Shown piece after piece: positions 8,693 to 17,254 of a DNA stretch of 64,000 nt; position 1 is the first letter of the stretch; the number at the start of each line of letters is the position of its first letter. Source of the stretch: Streptomyces globosus (GTDB taxonomy: Bacteria > Actinomycetota > Actinomycetes > Streptomycetales > Streptomycetaceae); the NCBI RefSeq assembly GCF_003325375.1, contig NZ_CP030862.1:2607501-2671500 (forward strand). Direction: 5' to 3'. Both the position numbers and the translations under genes were made by a program. The notes under the pieces were generated by a model. It had not been told where the DNA came from, made no database searches, and saw only the letters and a program-made list of their open reading frames with translations.

Positions 8693-8705
8693 CTACGATC
8701 TCCGC
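8693..8705 (+). promoter_or_regulatory. Leaderless -10 element of yjdM-like gene
   Basis: TACGAT at 8693-8698 ends seven bases before the ATG at 8706. This is the geometry of Streptomyces leaderless transcripts, and there is no purine-rich ribosome site before the ATG. Confidence 0.5.
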
Positions 8706-9062
8706 ATGAACGACACCCTGCCGCCCTGTCCGGAATGCTCCGGAACCTACACCTATGAGATGGGCGCGCTCCTGGTCTGCCCCGAGTGCGGACACGAGTG
8801 GTCGACGGCCCCGTCCGCGGCCCCCGCCGGCGAGCCCGGTGAGAAGGTGGTCAAGGACGCCGTCGGGAACGTCCTCCAGGACGGCGACACCGTGACCGTG
8901 GTCAAGGCCCTGAAGGTCAAGGGCAGCCCCTCCGGCATCAAGGCCGGCACCAAGGTGCGCAACATCAAGCTGGTGGACGGCGTCGACGGCCACGACATCG
9001 ACTGCCGCATCGAGGGCTTCGGCAGCATGCAGCTCAAGTCCAGCGTGGTCAAGAAGGCCTGA
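8706..9062 (+). CDS. yjdM: YjdM/PhnA-type zinc-ribbon protein
   Basis: A 118-residue protein with an N-terminal zinc ribbon (CPECSGTYTYE ... CPECGHEW) and the conserved C-terminal beta domain (GNVLQDGDTVTVVKALKVKG ... GTKVRNIKLVDG). The whole length matches the family once called PhnA. The role is uncertain; the old name links it to alkylphosphonate use, but it is not a phosphonatase. The start at 8706 gives the standard N-terminus, and a TACGAT box seven bases upstream suggests leaderless expression. Confidence 0.9.
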   Translation: MNDTLPPCPECSGTYTYEMGALLVCPECGHEWSTAPSAAPAGEPGEKVVKDAVGNVLQDGDTVTVVKALKVKGSPSGIKAGTKVRNIKLVDGVDGHDIDCRIEGFGSMQLKSSVVKKA

Positions 9063-9082
9063 CCCGGCGGGCTCGCGCGGCA

Positions 9083-9131
9083 GGGGCGGCGGCCGGCGGC
9101 ACGCTGATGCGCCGCCCGCGGCCGCCGTCCC
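9083..9131. terminator. GC-rich bidirectional terminator
   Basis: CGGCGGCCG in the left arm pairs with CGGCCGCCG in the right arm, with further GGG/CCC and GCGGC/GCCGC pairing around ACGCTGAT. It separates the convergent yjdM and khtU-like genes. Confidence 0.6.
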
Positions 9132-9144
9132 GGCGGTCCTCAGG

Positions 9145-10374
9145 TCACACGCGGCCGACCGCGTCCCGGACGGGCTTCGCCGCGGCCGCCTGGCCGGCCG
9201 ACGGCCCGCCGCCGCTGCGGCGCCGGCCGATCCACGCGGCGATGGGCTCGGTGTAGCGGGCGGTCAGCGGCCCGACCACGACCAGGACCAGCACGTACGC
9301 GGTGGCCAGCGGCCCCAGCTCCGGCTCGATGCCGGCGCTGACGGCGAGACCCGCGATGACGATCGAGAACTCTCCGCGCGCCACCAGGGTGCCGCCGGCA
9401 CGCCAGCGGCCCTTGACGCCGACACCGGCCCGCCTGGCGGCCCAGTAACCGGTCGCGATCTTCGTCAGCGCGGTCACGACGGCGAGCGCCAGGGCCGGCA
9501 GGATCACCGGCGGAATGCTGGCCGGGTCGGTGTGCAGGCCGAAGAAGACGAAGAACACCGCGGCGAACAGGTCCCGCAGCGGGCTCAGCAGCGTGTGCGT
9601 GCCCTCCGCGACCTCGCCCGACAGGGCGATGCCGACGAGGAACGCGCCGACGGCCGCCGACACCTGGAGCTGTTGCGCGATGCCCGCGACCAGCAGGGTC
9701 AGGCCGAGCACCACCAGCAGCAGCTTCTCGGGGTCGTCACTGGAGACGAACCGCGAGATCAGGCGCCCGTAGCGGACGGCCACGAAGAGGACGGCACCGG
9801 CCACGGCGAGCGCGATCGCCAGCGTGGCGCTGCCCGCCGCCAGGCTCACGCCCGCGAGCAGGGCGGTCACGATCGGCAGGAAGACGGCCATCGCGAGGTC
9901 CTCCAGGACCAGCACGCTGAGGATCACCGGCGTCTCACGGTTGCCGAGGCGCCCGAGGTCGCCCATCACCTTGGCGATCACGCCGGAGGAGGAGATCCAC
10001 GTCACACCGGCGAGCACGACCGCGGCGACCGGCCCCCAGCCCATCAGCAGCGCCGCGAGCGCGCCGGGCACGGCGTTCAGGGCGAAGTCGACCAGACCCG
10101 CCGGGTACTGCGTCTTGAGGTTGGAGACGAGGTCGCTCGCCGTGTACTCCAGCCCCAGCATCAGCAACAGCAGGATGACGCCGATCTCGGCGCCGATCGC
10201 GACGAACTCCTCGCTCGCGCCGAGGGGCAGCAGGCCGCCCGTGCCGAAGGCCAGGCCCGCCAGCAGGTACAAGGGGATGGGCGAGAACTGCAGACGGCCG
10301 GCCAGGCGCCCGAGCAGGCCGAGCCCGAGGATGATCGCACCGAACTCGATCAGGAAGATCGCGGAAGAATGCAC
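9145..10374 (-). CDS. CPA2 cation/proton antiporter, KhtU-like
   Basis: A 409-residue CPA2 antiporter with about 12 membrane helices. Family signatures visible are LGLEYTASDLV, GVTWISSSGVIAKVMGDLGRLGNRETP and VLVLEDLAMAVFLP, and the C-terminal region has RWRAGGTLVARGEFSIVIAGL. In KhtTU systems this subunit exchanges K+ (or NH4+) for H+. It starts three bases after the RCK subunit gene, so the two are one unit. A close paralogue lies at 14287-15504. Confidence 0.85.
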   Translation of the reverse strand: MHSSAIFLIEFGAIILGLGLLGRLAGRLQFSPIPLYLLAGLAFGTGGLLPLGASEEFVAIGAEIGVILLLLMLGLEYTASDLVSNLKTQYPAGLVDFALNAVPGALAALLMGWGPVAAVVLAGVTWISSSGVIAKVMGDLGRLGNRETPVILSVLVLEDLAMAVFLPIVTALLAGVSLAAGSATLAIALAVAGAVLFVAVRYGRLISRFVSSDDPEKLLLVVLGLTLLVAGIAQQLQVSAAVGAFLVGIALSGEVAEGTHTLLSPLRDLFAAVFFVFFGLHTDPASIPPVILPALALAVVTALTKIATGYWAARRAGVGVKGRWRAGGTLVARGEFSIVIAGLAVSAGIEPELGPLATAYVLVLVVVGPLTARYTEPIAAWIGRRRSGGGPSAGQAAAAKPVRDAVGRV

Positions 10375-10377
10375 CCG

Positions 10378-10863
10378 TCACTCCCGTCCGAGTATCGCGG
10401 CGGCCGCCTCGACGCCCTCGCGGGTGCCGATCACGATCAGGGTGTCCCCGCCGGCCAGCCGGAACGCCGGCGTCGGCGACGGGATCGCCTCCGCCCGCCG
10501 CAGGACCGCCACGACGGACGCGCCGGTCTCGGTCCGCATCTGCGTCTCGCCGAGGGTCCGGCCGTTCCAGTACGCCCCCGAGGACAGCTCGACGCGCTCG
10601 GCGACCAGCCCCAGGCCCGTCGTCGACAGCAGGTTCGGGCTGTGGTGCGCCGGCATCAGCGCGTCGACCAGGGTGTCCGCCTCACCGCTCGTCAGGTGCA
10701 GCGACTGCGCGCACGCGTCCGGGTCGTCCGAGCGGTAGACGTTGACGGTGCGCGTCCCGTCCAGGTGAGCGATCACCGACAGATGCTGGTGTTCACGCGT
10801 GGTGAGGTCGTACTGCACGCCGATGCCGGGCAGCGGCGTGGTGCTCATCCGTGGAGCAGGCAC
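10378..10863 (-). CDS. KhtT-like RCK-C regulatory subunit of the antiporter
   Basis: A 161-residue cytoplasmic protein. The N-terminal TPLPGIGVQYDLTT is typical of KhtT-like proteins. A C-terminal TrkA-C domain (VERVELSSGAYWNGRTL ... GGDTLIVIGTREGVE) would bind a nucleotide ligand that gates the transporter. GTG 10863 has AGGAGGGG seven bases upstream; an ATG at 10848 gives the more usual N-terminus but lies too far from that site. It overlaps no other gene and is followed directly by the antiporter. Confidence 0.8.
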   Translation of the reverse strand: MPAPRMSTTPLPGIGVQYDLTTREHQHLSVIAHLDGTRTVNVYRSDDPDACAQSLHLTSGEADTLVDALMPAHHSPNLLSTTGLGLVAERVELSSGAYWNGRTLGETQMRTETGASVVAVLRRAEAIPSPTPAFRLAGGDTLIVIGTREGVEAAAAILGRE

Positions 10864-11172
10864 AGCCCATCCCCTCCTGTTGGTTTTTCGATGGTGGTGC
10901 GAAGTGCGGCGGATCGGGCAGGGGGCCCGGCGCGGCAGAAGGACATGTTGCCAGGTGCGAACGTCGCCCACACATGGGTGTCACCACGGATGGCCAGGCG
11001 GCCCGGCACACGCCAGGCTGGCCCGGGCCCCTGCGGCAACCGCAGGTCAGTGCCCCCACGACGACGGGCTGCACGGCGGCGACAGCGGAATCGGGAACAC
11101 GGAGGGGCGGCCGATGACCGGACCGGCCTCTACGCCGTCCGCGCCGGCCTCATCGAGCCGTGAGCCGCGTCG
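10864..11172. other. Intergenic region upstream of the khtTU-like pair
   Basis: No gene supported on either strand. It holds the leader of the KhtT-like gene, including the strong ribosome site at about 10871-10878 (minus strand). I saw no clear promoter hexamers or hairpin. Confidence 0.4.
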
Positions 11173-13104
11173 TCACGGGGCCGCGCGGTGCGACGGCGCC
11201 GTGCGGAGCAGCTCGGCGAGGCCCTGCCGGGTCGCGGCGACGACGACGCGGTCCTGGGGGCGCAGGACGTACCCGGGGTGCAGGTCCCACAGCAGCTGCG
11301 GCTGATCGCCGTCGGAGGGCGGATGGGCGAGGTCGGGCCGGCGGGCCCGCGGGTCGGCCGTGTCGAGCGCGAGGACCCGCCACACCCCGGGGCGGAACGC
11401 CTCGGCGACGGTGCGCCCCTCCAGGTGCGGATGCCCCGCCACGACGAGCGCGGCGAAGACGAGGACCCGCCGCTCGACGGGGATCGCGCCGAGGATCTGG
11501 CGGCCCATCATGGCCCCCGCGAACGCCGGCGCGGCGAGGTGCGTGACGCTGCGGCTGCGGGTGAGCGCGTCGGGGTGGGCGGTGCGCAGGGTGCGGTGCA
11601 CGGCGGTTGCGAAGTCGTCGTCGTACAGGCGCAGTGCGACCTCCAGGTCGCCCTTGACGGTGCGCGCGTAGAGCGTGGCCTCCAGGTTCGTGGTGTCGGA
11701 GCTGGTGAGCGCGAGCAGCGCGCGGGCGCGGTGGATCTTCGCGGCCTCGAGTACGCCCTCGTCGGTGACGTCCCCGAGGACGACGGGCACCCCGAGGCTG
11801 CGGGCGAGGGGGATGCCGCGCGCGTCGGGGTCCTCCTCGACGCAGACGACGGGGACGCCGAGTTCGCGCAGCCGCGCGAGGACGCGCGTGCCGATCTTGC
11901 CCAGGCCCAGCAGGACGACGTGCCCGGACAGGCCCCGGGGCGGTCGGCGCAGCACGCCCGCGGCCCGGAACGTGCCGAGCGCCTCCAGGGTGCCGGCGAC
12001 GAGGAGGGGCAGCAGGGCGAGGCCGACGAGCCCGGAGAGGAGCTGGAGGACCTGGCGGGTGGTGGACTCCTCGACGGCCGGGTCGTTGATGGAGAACAGG
12101 TCGAGCAGCGTGAGGTAGACGGCGTGCACGGGGTCGGCGTCCGTGAGCACGGTCGTGGTCAGGCTCAGTGCGAGGACGGAGGCGGCGATGCCCGCGAGCG
12201 CCCAGCGCAGCCGCGGGGAGAACAGCTCGCCCAGCGGGGCGCCGCGGCCGGCGAGCCGGCGGGCGGGAACGGCCGGCCCGGTGTGGCGGACCGTCTCCAG
12301 GACGATCCGCCCGCGCCCCGCCGCGCCCTCCACGGTGCGGTCGTCCGGAAGGAGTTCCGGCGCGGACGGGCCGCTGGAGTCGGAGCCTTCGGCGCCCGCG
12401 GGGTCGGAGGCCGTGGAGGAGAGCAGCGCCAGCGTGCACAGCCCCGGGTCGGACGGTGCGCCCCCCTCCTGCGGGGTCCGCTCGGCGGCCCGCAGCAGCA
12501 GGCCGTCCGCCTGGACGACCTTGCCCGACCCGGCGGCCGCGGTCGCCGCGAGGGCGGGGGCCGCGGTGTCCGCGTCGGAGAGCACGGTCGTGGACGCGTC
12601 CAGGGCCGCCGGGTCGATCCCGGGTTCGGCCACGAGGACGGCCTGGTCGAGGAGTTCCTCCAGGTACTGGCCGAGCTTGCGGTTGTACATGCGGACCACG
12701 AGCCGCAGCCCGGGGTTCAGCCGGCGGGCGGCGAGCGCGGCCCGCAGGTTCGTCTCGTCGTTCTCGTACAGCAGCGCGAGGGCCTCCGCCCGGTCCGCGC
12801 CGGCCTGCAGGAGCACGTCCTCGGTGGGCGCCGACGCGACCCGCTCCTCCTCCGGGGGCCCCGCGGGCGGGGCGGCGGCGCCGGGCAGCGCCCCGAGCAC
12901 CGCGCCGAACCTGCCCGCCAGGCCGCGGGCCGGCCGGCGGGCCGACCGCTCCTCCTCCCGGTCGCCGGGGACGACGAGGACGACCTGCCGGCGGTAGACG
13001 TCGCGCAGCTCCGCGGCGAGCCGGTGCGCCAGCCCGTCGTCGCCGCAGACCACCATGTGCCCGTCCCGGCCGCCGTAGGCGCCCTGCTGCTGTGGCACGT
13101 CCAC
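11173..13104 (-). CDS. Dual-RCK (TrkA-N) NAD-binding membrane protein, potassium channel-like
   Basis: A 643-residue protein. The first nucleotide-binding domain begins HMVVCGDDGLAHRLAAEL (about 17). After it come a pair of hydrophobic segments with a short pore-like loop (TVLTDADPVHAVYLTLLDLFS and LLSGLVGLALLPLLVAG), then a second Rossmann domain HVVLLGLGKIGTRVLARL with an RCK-C tail (HPGYVLRPQDRVVVAAT). This layout resembles Castor/Pollux-type ion channels and their actinobacterial relatives. GTG 13104 follows GAAGGGGG. It lies in the antiporter block, which supports a role in K+ flux. Confidence 0.75.
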   Translation of the reverse strand: MDVPQQQGAYGGRDGHMVVCGDDGLAHRLAAELRDVYRRQVVLVVPGDREEERSARRPARGLAGRFGAVLGALPGAAAPPAGPPEEERVASAPTEDVLLQAGADRAEALALLYENDETNLRAALAARRLNPGLRLVVRMYNRKLGQYLEELLDQAVLVAEPGIDPAALDASTTVLSDADTAAPALAATAAAGSGKVVQADGLLLRAAERTPQEGGAPSDPGLCTLALLSSTASDPAGAEGSDSSGPSAPELLPDDRTVEGAAGRGRIVLETVRHTGPAVPARRLAGRGAPLGELFSPRLRWALAGIAASVLALSLTTTVLTDADPVHAVYLTLLDLFSINDPAVEESTTRQVLQLLSGLVGLALLPLLVAGTLEALGTFRAAGVLRRPPRGLSGHVVLLGLGKIGTRVLARLRELGVPVVCVEEDPDARGIPLARSLGVPVVLGDVTDEGVLEAAKIHRARALLALTSSDTTNLEATLYARTVKGDLEVALRLYDDDFATAVHRTLRTAHPDALTRSRSVTHLAAPAFAGAMMGRQILGAIPVERRVLVFAALVVAGHPHLEGRTVAEAFRPGVWRVLALDTADPRARRPDLAHPPSDGDQPQLLWDLHPGYVLRPQDRVVVAATRQGLAELLRTAPSHRAAP

Positions 13105-13154
13105 GGTGCCCCCTTCCGTTGCCCTCCTGGTCGCCCTGCGCGGGCCGTACGCGG

Positions 13155-14207
13155 TCAGGTCCGCCTCGCCGGCCAGTCGAGCAGGCGGGCGCCGATGACC
13201 GCGGTGTGGAGCGTGTAGCGGTGCACTGCGTCGTTCGGGTTGAGGCCGGTCAGGGTGTGGATGCGTTCGAGGCGGTAGGTGAGCGCCCGGACGCTCAGGG
13301 ACAGCCGCCGCGCGGCCTCGGCGGCGGTGCACCCCGTGTCGAAGTAGGCGATCAGCGTGTGGATCAGCGGCTGCGGGCCGCCGCGCGCCTGCTCCAGCGG
13401 GCCGAGCGCGGTCTCCACCAGGTCCACCAGCGCCTGCCGGTCGCGGGCCAGGACGGGGAAGACCAGCAGGTCGGCGGCGCGCAGCAGCGGATCGTCGAAG
13501 CCCATGCGGCGGGCGACGTCGAGTGCGTTGAGCGCCTCCTCGTAGCTGTGGCCGATTCCGACGGCGCCCCGGCGGGGCCGGCCGATCGCGACCTGGCCGC
13601 CGTCGGTCGCCGCGTGCGCCCGCTTGGCGAAGTGGACGAGGACGTCGTCCTGTTCGGCCGGCGCCACGCACACCATGCGGCCGTCCTTGGTGGTGAACAG
13701 GATGCGCCGCCGTTCGAACCGGGCGAACAGGCCGGCCTCCACCTCGCGGGGCACGGGGTCGGTCTCGTCATACGGGGCGGGCCCTTCGGCGACCGCGACC
13801 GCGTGCGTACCGGACAGGCGCAGCCCGAACCGCTCGGAGCGGGCGGAGAGCTGCCCCGGGTCGCCGCGGCCGTGCAGGAGGTCGTCGATGAACTCGCGCC
13901 GGGCAGCCTCCTCCCGGCGGACGACGAGCCGCTGGGCCTGCTCGTACCCCTCGGCGAAGGCGTCGATGGCCTGCTCGACGGCGCTGAGGACGCTGTCGAG
14001 GTCCGCCGACCCGGGCCGGCCGACCCGGCTGGCCGCGAGGTGCTCGCGGACCAGGGCACGCCATCCGTGCCCCGCCTCGGCGGCCTTGGCGCCGAGGATG
14101 CGCCGCGACTCCAGCTCGGCGCGGGTCAGGCGGCGGCCGGTCGCGGATGCCCCGGCGATGATCCGGCCGTAGCCCTCCAGGAAGCTGGTCTGTGTGGTGT
14201 GCTGCAC
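13155..14207 (-). CDS. PucR-family transcriptional regulator
   Basis: A 350-residue protein. The N-terminal half contains LVVRREEAARREFIDDLLHG, a linker common in CdaR/PucR proteins, followed by a GGDEF-like domain. The C-terminal helix-turn-helix is complete: TLIAYFDTGCTAAEAARRL and LSVRALTYRLERIHTLTGLNP. GTG 14207 has GGGGGA nine bases upstream; GTG 14255 is an alternative with no ribosome site. It lies between two antiporter blocks on the same strand and probably regulates one or both. Confidence 0.8.
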   Translation of the reverse strand: MQHTTQTSFLEGYGRIIAGASATGRRLTRAELESRRILGAKAAEAGHGWRALVREHLAASRVGRPGSADLDSVLSAVEQAIDAFAEGYEQAQRLVVRREEAARREFIDDLLHGRGDPGQLSARSERFGLRLSGTHAVAVAEGPAPYDETDPVPREVEAGLFARFERRRILFTTKDGRMVCVAPAEQDDVLVHFAKRAHAATDGGQVAIGRPRRGAVGIGHSYEEALNALDVARRMGFDDPLLRAADLLVFPVLARDRQALVDLVETALGPLEQARGGPQPLIHTLIAYFDTGCTAAEAARRLSLSVRALTYRLERIHTLTGLNPNDAVHRYTLHTAVIGARLLDWPARRT

Positions 14208-14286
14208 CGGTCGGTGTCCCCCGTGGTTCTGCTGACGATGGTGCGAGTCTTGCACGGGGCCGTCGGGTGCCGGCCCCGGTGCCCCC

Positions 14287-15504
14287 TCAACTGCCGGTGT
14301 GAGCAGCGTCGATGCGCTCCGCGGCGGGCACGGGGACCGGCCCCGGCGGCGCGGGGCGGCGGGTGAGGCGGAGGGCGAGCGGCTCGGTCCACCGGGCGGC
14401 GACCGGGCCGAGGACGACGAGGATGAGAACGTACGCGGTGGCGAGCGGCCCGATACGGGGCTCGACGCCGACGGCGAGGCCGGCGATGACGATGGAGAAC
14501 TCGCCGCGCGCGACGAGGGTGCCCCCGGCGCGCCAGCGGCCTGCGGACCGGATGCCGGCGCGGTGGGCCGCGTACCAGCCGGTGGCGATCTTCGTAAGCG
14601 TGGTGACGGCCGCGAGGACGAGGGCGGGGACGAGGACGGGCGGAATGTCGGCGGGGTTCGTGGACAGCCCGAAGAAGACGAAGAAGACGGCGGCGAACAG
14701 GTCGCGCAGCGGGGTGAGCAGCGTGCTCGCCCCCTCGGCGACCTCGCCGGACAGGGCGATGCCGACGAGGAACGCGCCGACGGCCGCGGAGACCTGGAGC
14801 TCCTGGGCGATGCCCGCGACCAGGAGGGTCAGCCCGAGGACGACGAGGAGCAGCATCTCGGCGCTGTCGGAGGACACCGCACGGCTGATGACGCGCCCGT
14901 GGCGCAGGGCGAGGTACAGGACGGCGCCGACGGTGCCGAGCGAGACGAGCAGGGTGAGCGCGCCGCCCGCAAGGCTCACGCCGGCGAGCAGGGCGGTGAG
15001 GATGGGCAGGTAGAGGGCCATGGCGAGGTCCTCGATGACCAGGATGCCGAGCACGACGGGCGTCTCGCGGTTGCCGAGGCGGCCGAAGTCGCCGAGGACC
15101 TTGGCGATGACGCCGGACGAGGAGATCCAGGTGACGCCGGCCAGCGCCACGGCGGCGACGGGACCCCAGCCGATGAGGAGCGCGGCGACCGCGCCGGGCA
15201 CGGCGTTGAGCACGAAGTCGACGGCACCGGAAGGGTATTGGGTTTTCAGGCTGGTCACGAGCTCGGAGGCGCTGTACTCCAGGCCGAGCAGCAGCAGGAG
15301 CAGGATCACCCCGATCTCGGCGCCGGTGGCGGTGAAGTCCTCGGCGGCGGTGAGCGGAAGGAAGCCGCCGTGGCCGAAGGCGAGCCCGCCGAGCAGGTAG
15401 AGGGGTATGGGGGAGAAGCCCACGCGTCCTGCGAGTCGCCCCAGGAGTCCCAGACCGAGGATGATCGCTCCGAGTTCGATGAGTACGACTGTGGTGTGGT
15501 GCAC
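14287..15504 (-). CDS. Second KhtU-like CPA2 cation/proton antiporter
   Basis: A 405-residue protein, closely similar to the 9145-10374 antiporter along its length: GVTWISSSGVIAK, LVIEDLAMALYLPI, SAAVGAFLVGIALSGEVAEG and RWRAGGTLVARGEFSIVIAGL are shared almost word for word. Unlike its paralogue it has no RCK subunit gene beside it. It may be served by the KhtT-like protein or be ungated. Transcription would enter from the 15.5-16.1 kb leader region. Confidence 0.85.
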   Translation of the reverse strand: MHHTTVVLIELGAIILGLGLLGRLAGRVGFSPIPLYLLGGLAFGHGGFLPLTAAEDFTATGAEIGVILLLLLLGLEYSASELVTSLKTQYPSGAVDFVLNAVPGAVAALLIGWGPVAAVALAGVTWISSSGVIAKVLGDFGRLGNRETPVVLGILVIEDLAMALYLPILTALLAGVSLAGGALTLLVSLGTVGAVLYLALRHGRVISRAVSSDSAEMLLLVVLGLTLLVAGIAQELQVSAAVGAFLVGIALSGEVAEGASTLLTPLRDLFAAVFFVFFGLSTNPADIPPVLVPALVLAAVTTLTKIATGWYAAHRAGIRSAGRWRAGGTLVARGEFSIVIAGLAVGVEPRIGPLATAYVLILVVLGPVAARWTEPLALRLTRRPAPPGPVPVPAAERIDAAHTGS

Positions 15505-15814
15505 GGGCCTGTGTCCTCCGGTGGCGGGTGCGGGGAAGGCGGCGGTGCCTTCGCGGGATCCCGGCGGCGGGGGCGTGCCGCCGGTGGTGGAGCGCGTACG
15601 GGTACGGCCGGCCGCGAGCGCGTGCGCCGCGCCCGGGTGCGGCGACGGCCCGGGCGGGGTGTGCGGGGGCTGCGGTCCGGCGCATCAGCGGCCGAGGGGG
15701 CTGTGCCGCCGGCGGACGCACCGCTGGGTGACCCGTGTGGGCCCGGCGTGCCGCGCGACGGACGAAGCGTCGGACAAGGGGGGACCGGAAGGCAGACCCC
15801 GAGCCGGGAATGTG
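15505..15814. other. Upstream region of the second antiporter
   Basis: No gene supported. Arg/Pro-rich frames on both strands look like composition artefacts. It would form a leader of about 310 nt if the antiporter is read through from the small ORF promoter at 16072-16098. Confidence 0.35.
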
Positions 15815-15976
15815 TCAGAAGCGCCGGTCGTCGGAGTCGCTGCGGCCGATATCGGGCACGCGGCCGCGGGGAGCGTTGTCGACGCGGACGGCCCGCAGGG
15901 CACGGTCACTTGACGGGCGGAAGCGCTGATCCGCGGAAGCGGTGGGCAGGGCCGGGGCGTTGCAGTGTCGTTGCAC
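15815..15976 (-). CDS. Small hypothetical protein (53 aa)
   Basis: A 53-residue frame starting GTG with GGGGGA four bases upstream. Third codon positions are mostly C or G, unlike the overlapping frames. The protein is polar and basic, ending RVPDIGRSDSDDRRF, with no membrane segment and two Cys or fewer. A promoter-like TTGACC/TAGAAT pair lies about 100 bp upstream on the same strand. I do not recognise it. It could be a real small protein or a leader ORF for the antiporter downstream. Confidence 0.35.
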   Translation of the reverse strand: MQRHCNAPALPTASADQRFRPSSDRALRAVRVDNAPRGRVPDIGRSDSDDRRF

Positions 15977-16071
15977 GTCGTCCCCCGTTCTTCTGGCATC
16001 GATGGCCGCCGGCAGCGGTCCGCAAAGATGAGCGCCAGCCCGCTCAACGGAGCGTAACGGCTCGGTGAAGG

Positions 16072-16098
16072 ATTCTAGCGCAGGAAGAATGCGGTCAA
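16072..16098 (-). promoter_or_regulatory. Candidate sigma-HrdB-type promoter
   Basis: On the minus strand TTGACC (16098-16093) is followed by a 15-nt spacer and TAGAAT (16077-16072). The hexamers are good and the spacer is short. It points towards the small ORF at 15815-15976 and the antiporter. Confidence 0.45.
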
Positions 16099-16180
16099 TC
16101 TTTCCCAATGACCCGAGCCGCCACAAAGGGTCCCTTCGCGGCGGGGGTCGGGCCGGCGGGTGCCTCTTTCGGGCGGATCC

Positions 16181-16230
16181 GAAAATCTATCGCGGCTGAA
16201 GTAGATTTTCCGCGGCAGTGGGGTTATGGT
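16181..16230 (+). promoter_or_regulatory. Promoter with overlapping 9-bp dyad
   Basis: GAAAATCTA (16181-16189) and TAGATTTTC (16202-16210) form a perfect dyad. TAGATT within its right arm and TATGGT at 16225-16230 are separated by 17 bp and fit a vegetative promoter, so the dyad looks like an operator over the -35 box. Confidence 0.5.
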
Positions 16231-16236
16231 TTCTCT

Positions 16237-16690
16237 CGTAACCCAGACAGTCCGCAGGGCCTGGCAGAGACGAACTGCCAGGAGGCAGTACCAGCAGTTG
16301 CACGTCCGCAGGACGGTGCGGCGGTGGAGTTCCGAAGCCGGGTTGAGCGTGAGACGGCGACGGGGCTGACCGCCGCACCGGGCGGCTCGCAGTGATCAGG
16401 AGCCGCCGACAGCCGCAGGTGCGGCTGGGTCATGAGGTTCAGAGAACACCGAGGGAAGAAACGGAGGAACCGAGCGCCATCAGGATCGCCCGGGTCAGGC
16501 AACCGAGCCCGGGTACCGCAGGACATCGACAGTGAGGTGGTCTCCGGTCAAGCAGCCGCGATCCCCGCACCCCCGGCAGACTCTGGGCCGGGTCGGCGGA
16601 AGTACAGGGTCGGCGCATTATCAGGGCCGACAGATGGTGTAGTAGTTCCTTCGGGGCCCTGGTGCCGTACGGCGCCAGGGCCCCTCAACG
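16237..16690 (+). ncRNA. Candidate structured RNA or long 5' leader before the MerR-type gene
   Basis: About 450 nt with no convincing reading frame and dense perfect hairpins: CTGGCAG/CTGCCAG (16261-16281), GCACGTCC/GGAC-GTGC (16300-16319), GGCGGCTC/GAGCCGCC (16381-16407), CAGCCGCA/TGCGGCTG (16410-16427), and a 14-bp stem at 16653-16684. It begins just after a promoter-like TAGATT/TATGGT pair. The final hairpin, close to the next gene, could end a free RNA or attenuate the gene. I could not assign it to a known RNA family. Confidence 0.4.
16653..16684 (+). terminator. 14-bp hairpin, terminator or attenuator
   Basis: GGGGCCCTGG pairs with CCAGGGCCCC, extended by a T-G pair and GCC/GGC to a GTAC loop. 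It is followed by TC rather than a T tract and ends 27 bp before the MerR-type start codon. Confidence 0.5.
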
Positions 16691-16711
16691 CGTTCCGTGA
16701 GAGAGGTGCAG

Positions 16712-17041
16712 ATGACAGCACGCGAATCGTTCGACGATCGTCTCGACGACGACGACTACCCCGCCTACACGATGGGCCGGGCCGCGGCCATGCTCGGCAC
16801 CACCCAGGGCTTCCTCCGCGCGATCGGCGAAGCCCGCCTGATCACCCCGCTCCGCTCCGAGGGCGGGCACCGCCGCTACTCCCGCTACCAGCTGCGCATC
16901 GCCGCGCGGGCCCGGGAGCTCGTCGACCAGGGCACCCCCATCGAGGCCGCCTGCCGCATCATCATCCTTGAGGACCAGCTCGAAGAGGCCCAGCGCATCA
17001 ACGCCGAGTACCGCCGAGCGGCGGAAGCGTCGGCGGACTGA
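16712..17041 (+). CDS. Small MerR-type (BldC-like) DNA-binding protein
   Basis: A 109-residue protein: an acidic N-terminus, a winged-helix MerR/BldC-type DNA-binding domain (YTMGRAAAMLGTTQGFLRAI, then LRSEGGHRRYSRYQL), and a C-terminal helix (ILEDQLEEAQRINAEYRRA) that may dimerise. No effector domain. ATG 16712 has GAGAGG six bases upstream. It follows an unusually long structured region, which suggests post-transcriptional control. Targets unknown. Confidence 0.75.
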   Translation: MTARESFDDRLDDDDYPAYTMGRAAAMLGTTQGFLRAIGEARLITPLRSEGGHRRYSRYQLRIAARARELVDQGTPIEAACRIIILEDQLEEAQRINAEYRRAAEASAD

Positions 17042-17192
17042 ACCGCACACCGAGGGCCCGCTGGGCCGACCGGACCCCCCGGCTCTCCGCGCGCGGTCGC
17101 GGGCGCATGCCGGTCGACAGGGTCCGCACCGCTTCGGATCTGCGAGCGTCGCGCAGCGTGGGGCCGTGGCCATGGGGCCCGGCCGGCCTCGT

Positions 17193-17209
17193 ATATCGTC
17201 TGCCGATAT
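17193..17209. promoter_or_regulatory. ATATCG-N5-CGATAT dyad before the APC permease gene
   Basis: A perfect 6-bp inverted repeat with a 5-bp centre, AT-rich in a GC-rich setting, 46 bp before the permease start. Likely an operator. The ATATCG half-site resembles part of the ArsR-type site at 21721. Confidence 0.45.
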
Positions 17210-17254
17210 CGGAGCCCGTAAGCGTGTCGCCTCGCAGCGCTGAGGAGTGTGCCC

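Noticed and set aside
16237..16690. RNase P RNA, tmRNA or 6S RNA.
   Set aside because: The conserved RNase P and tmRNA signatures I know are absent; no basis for naming a family.
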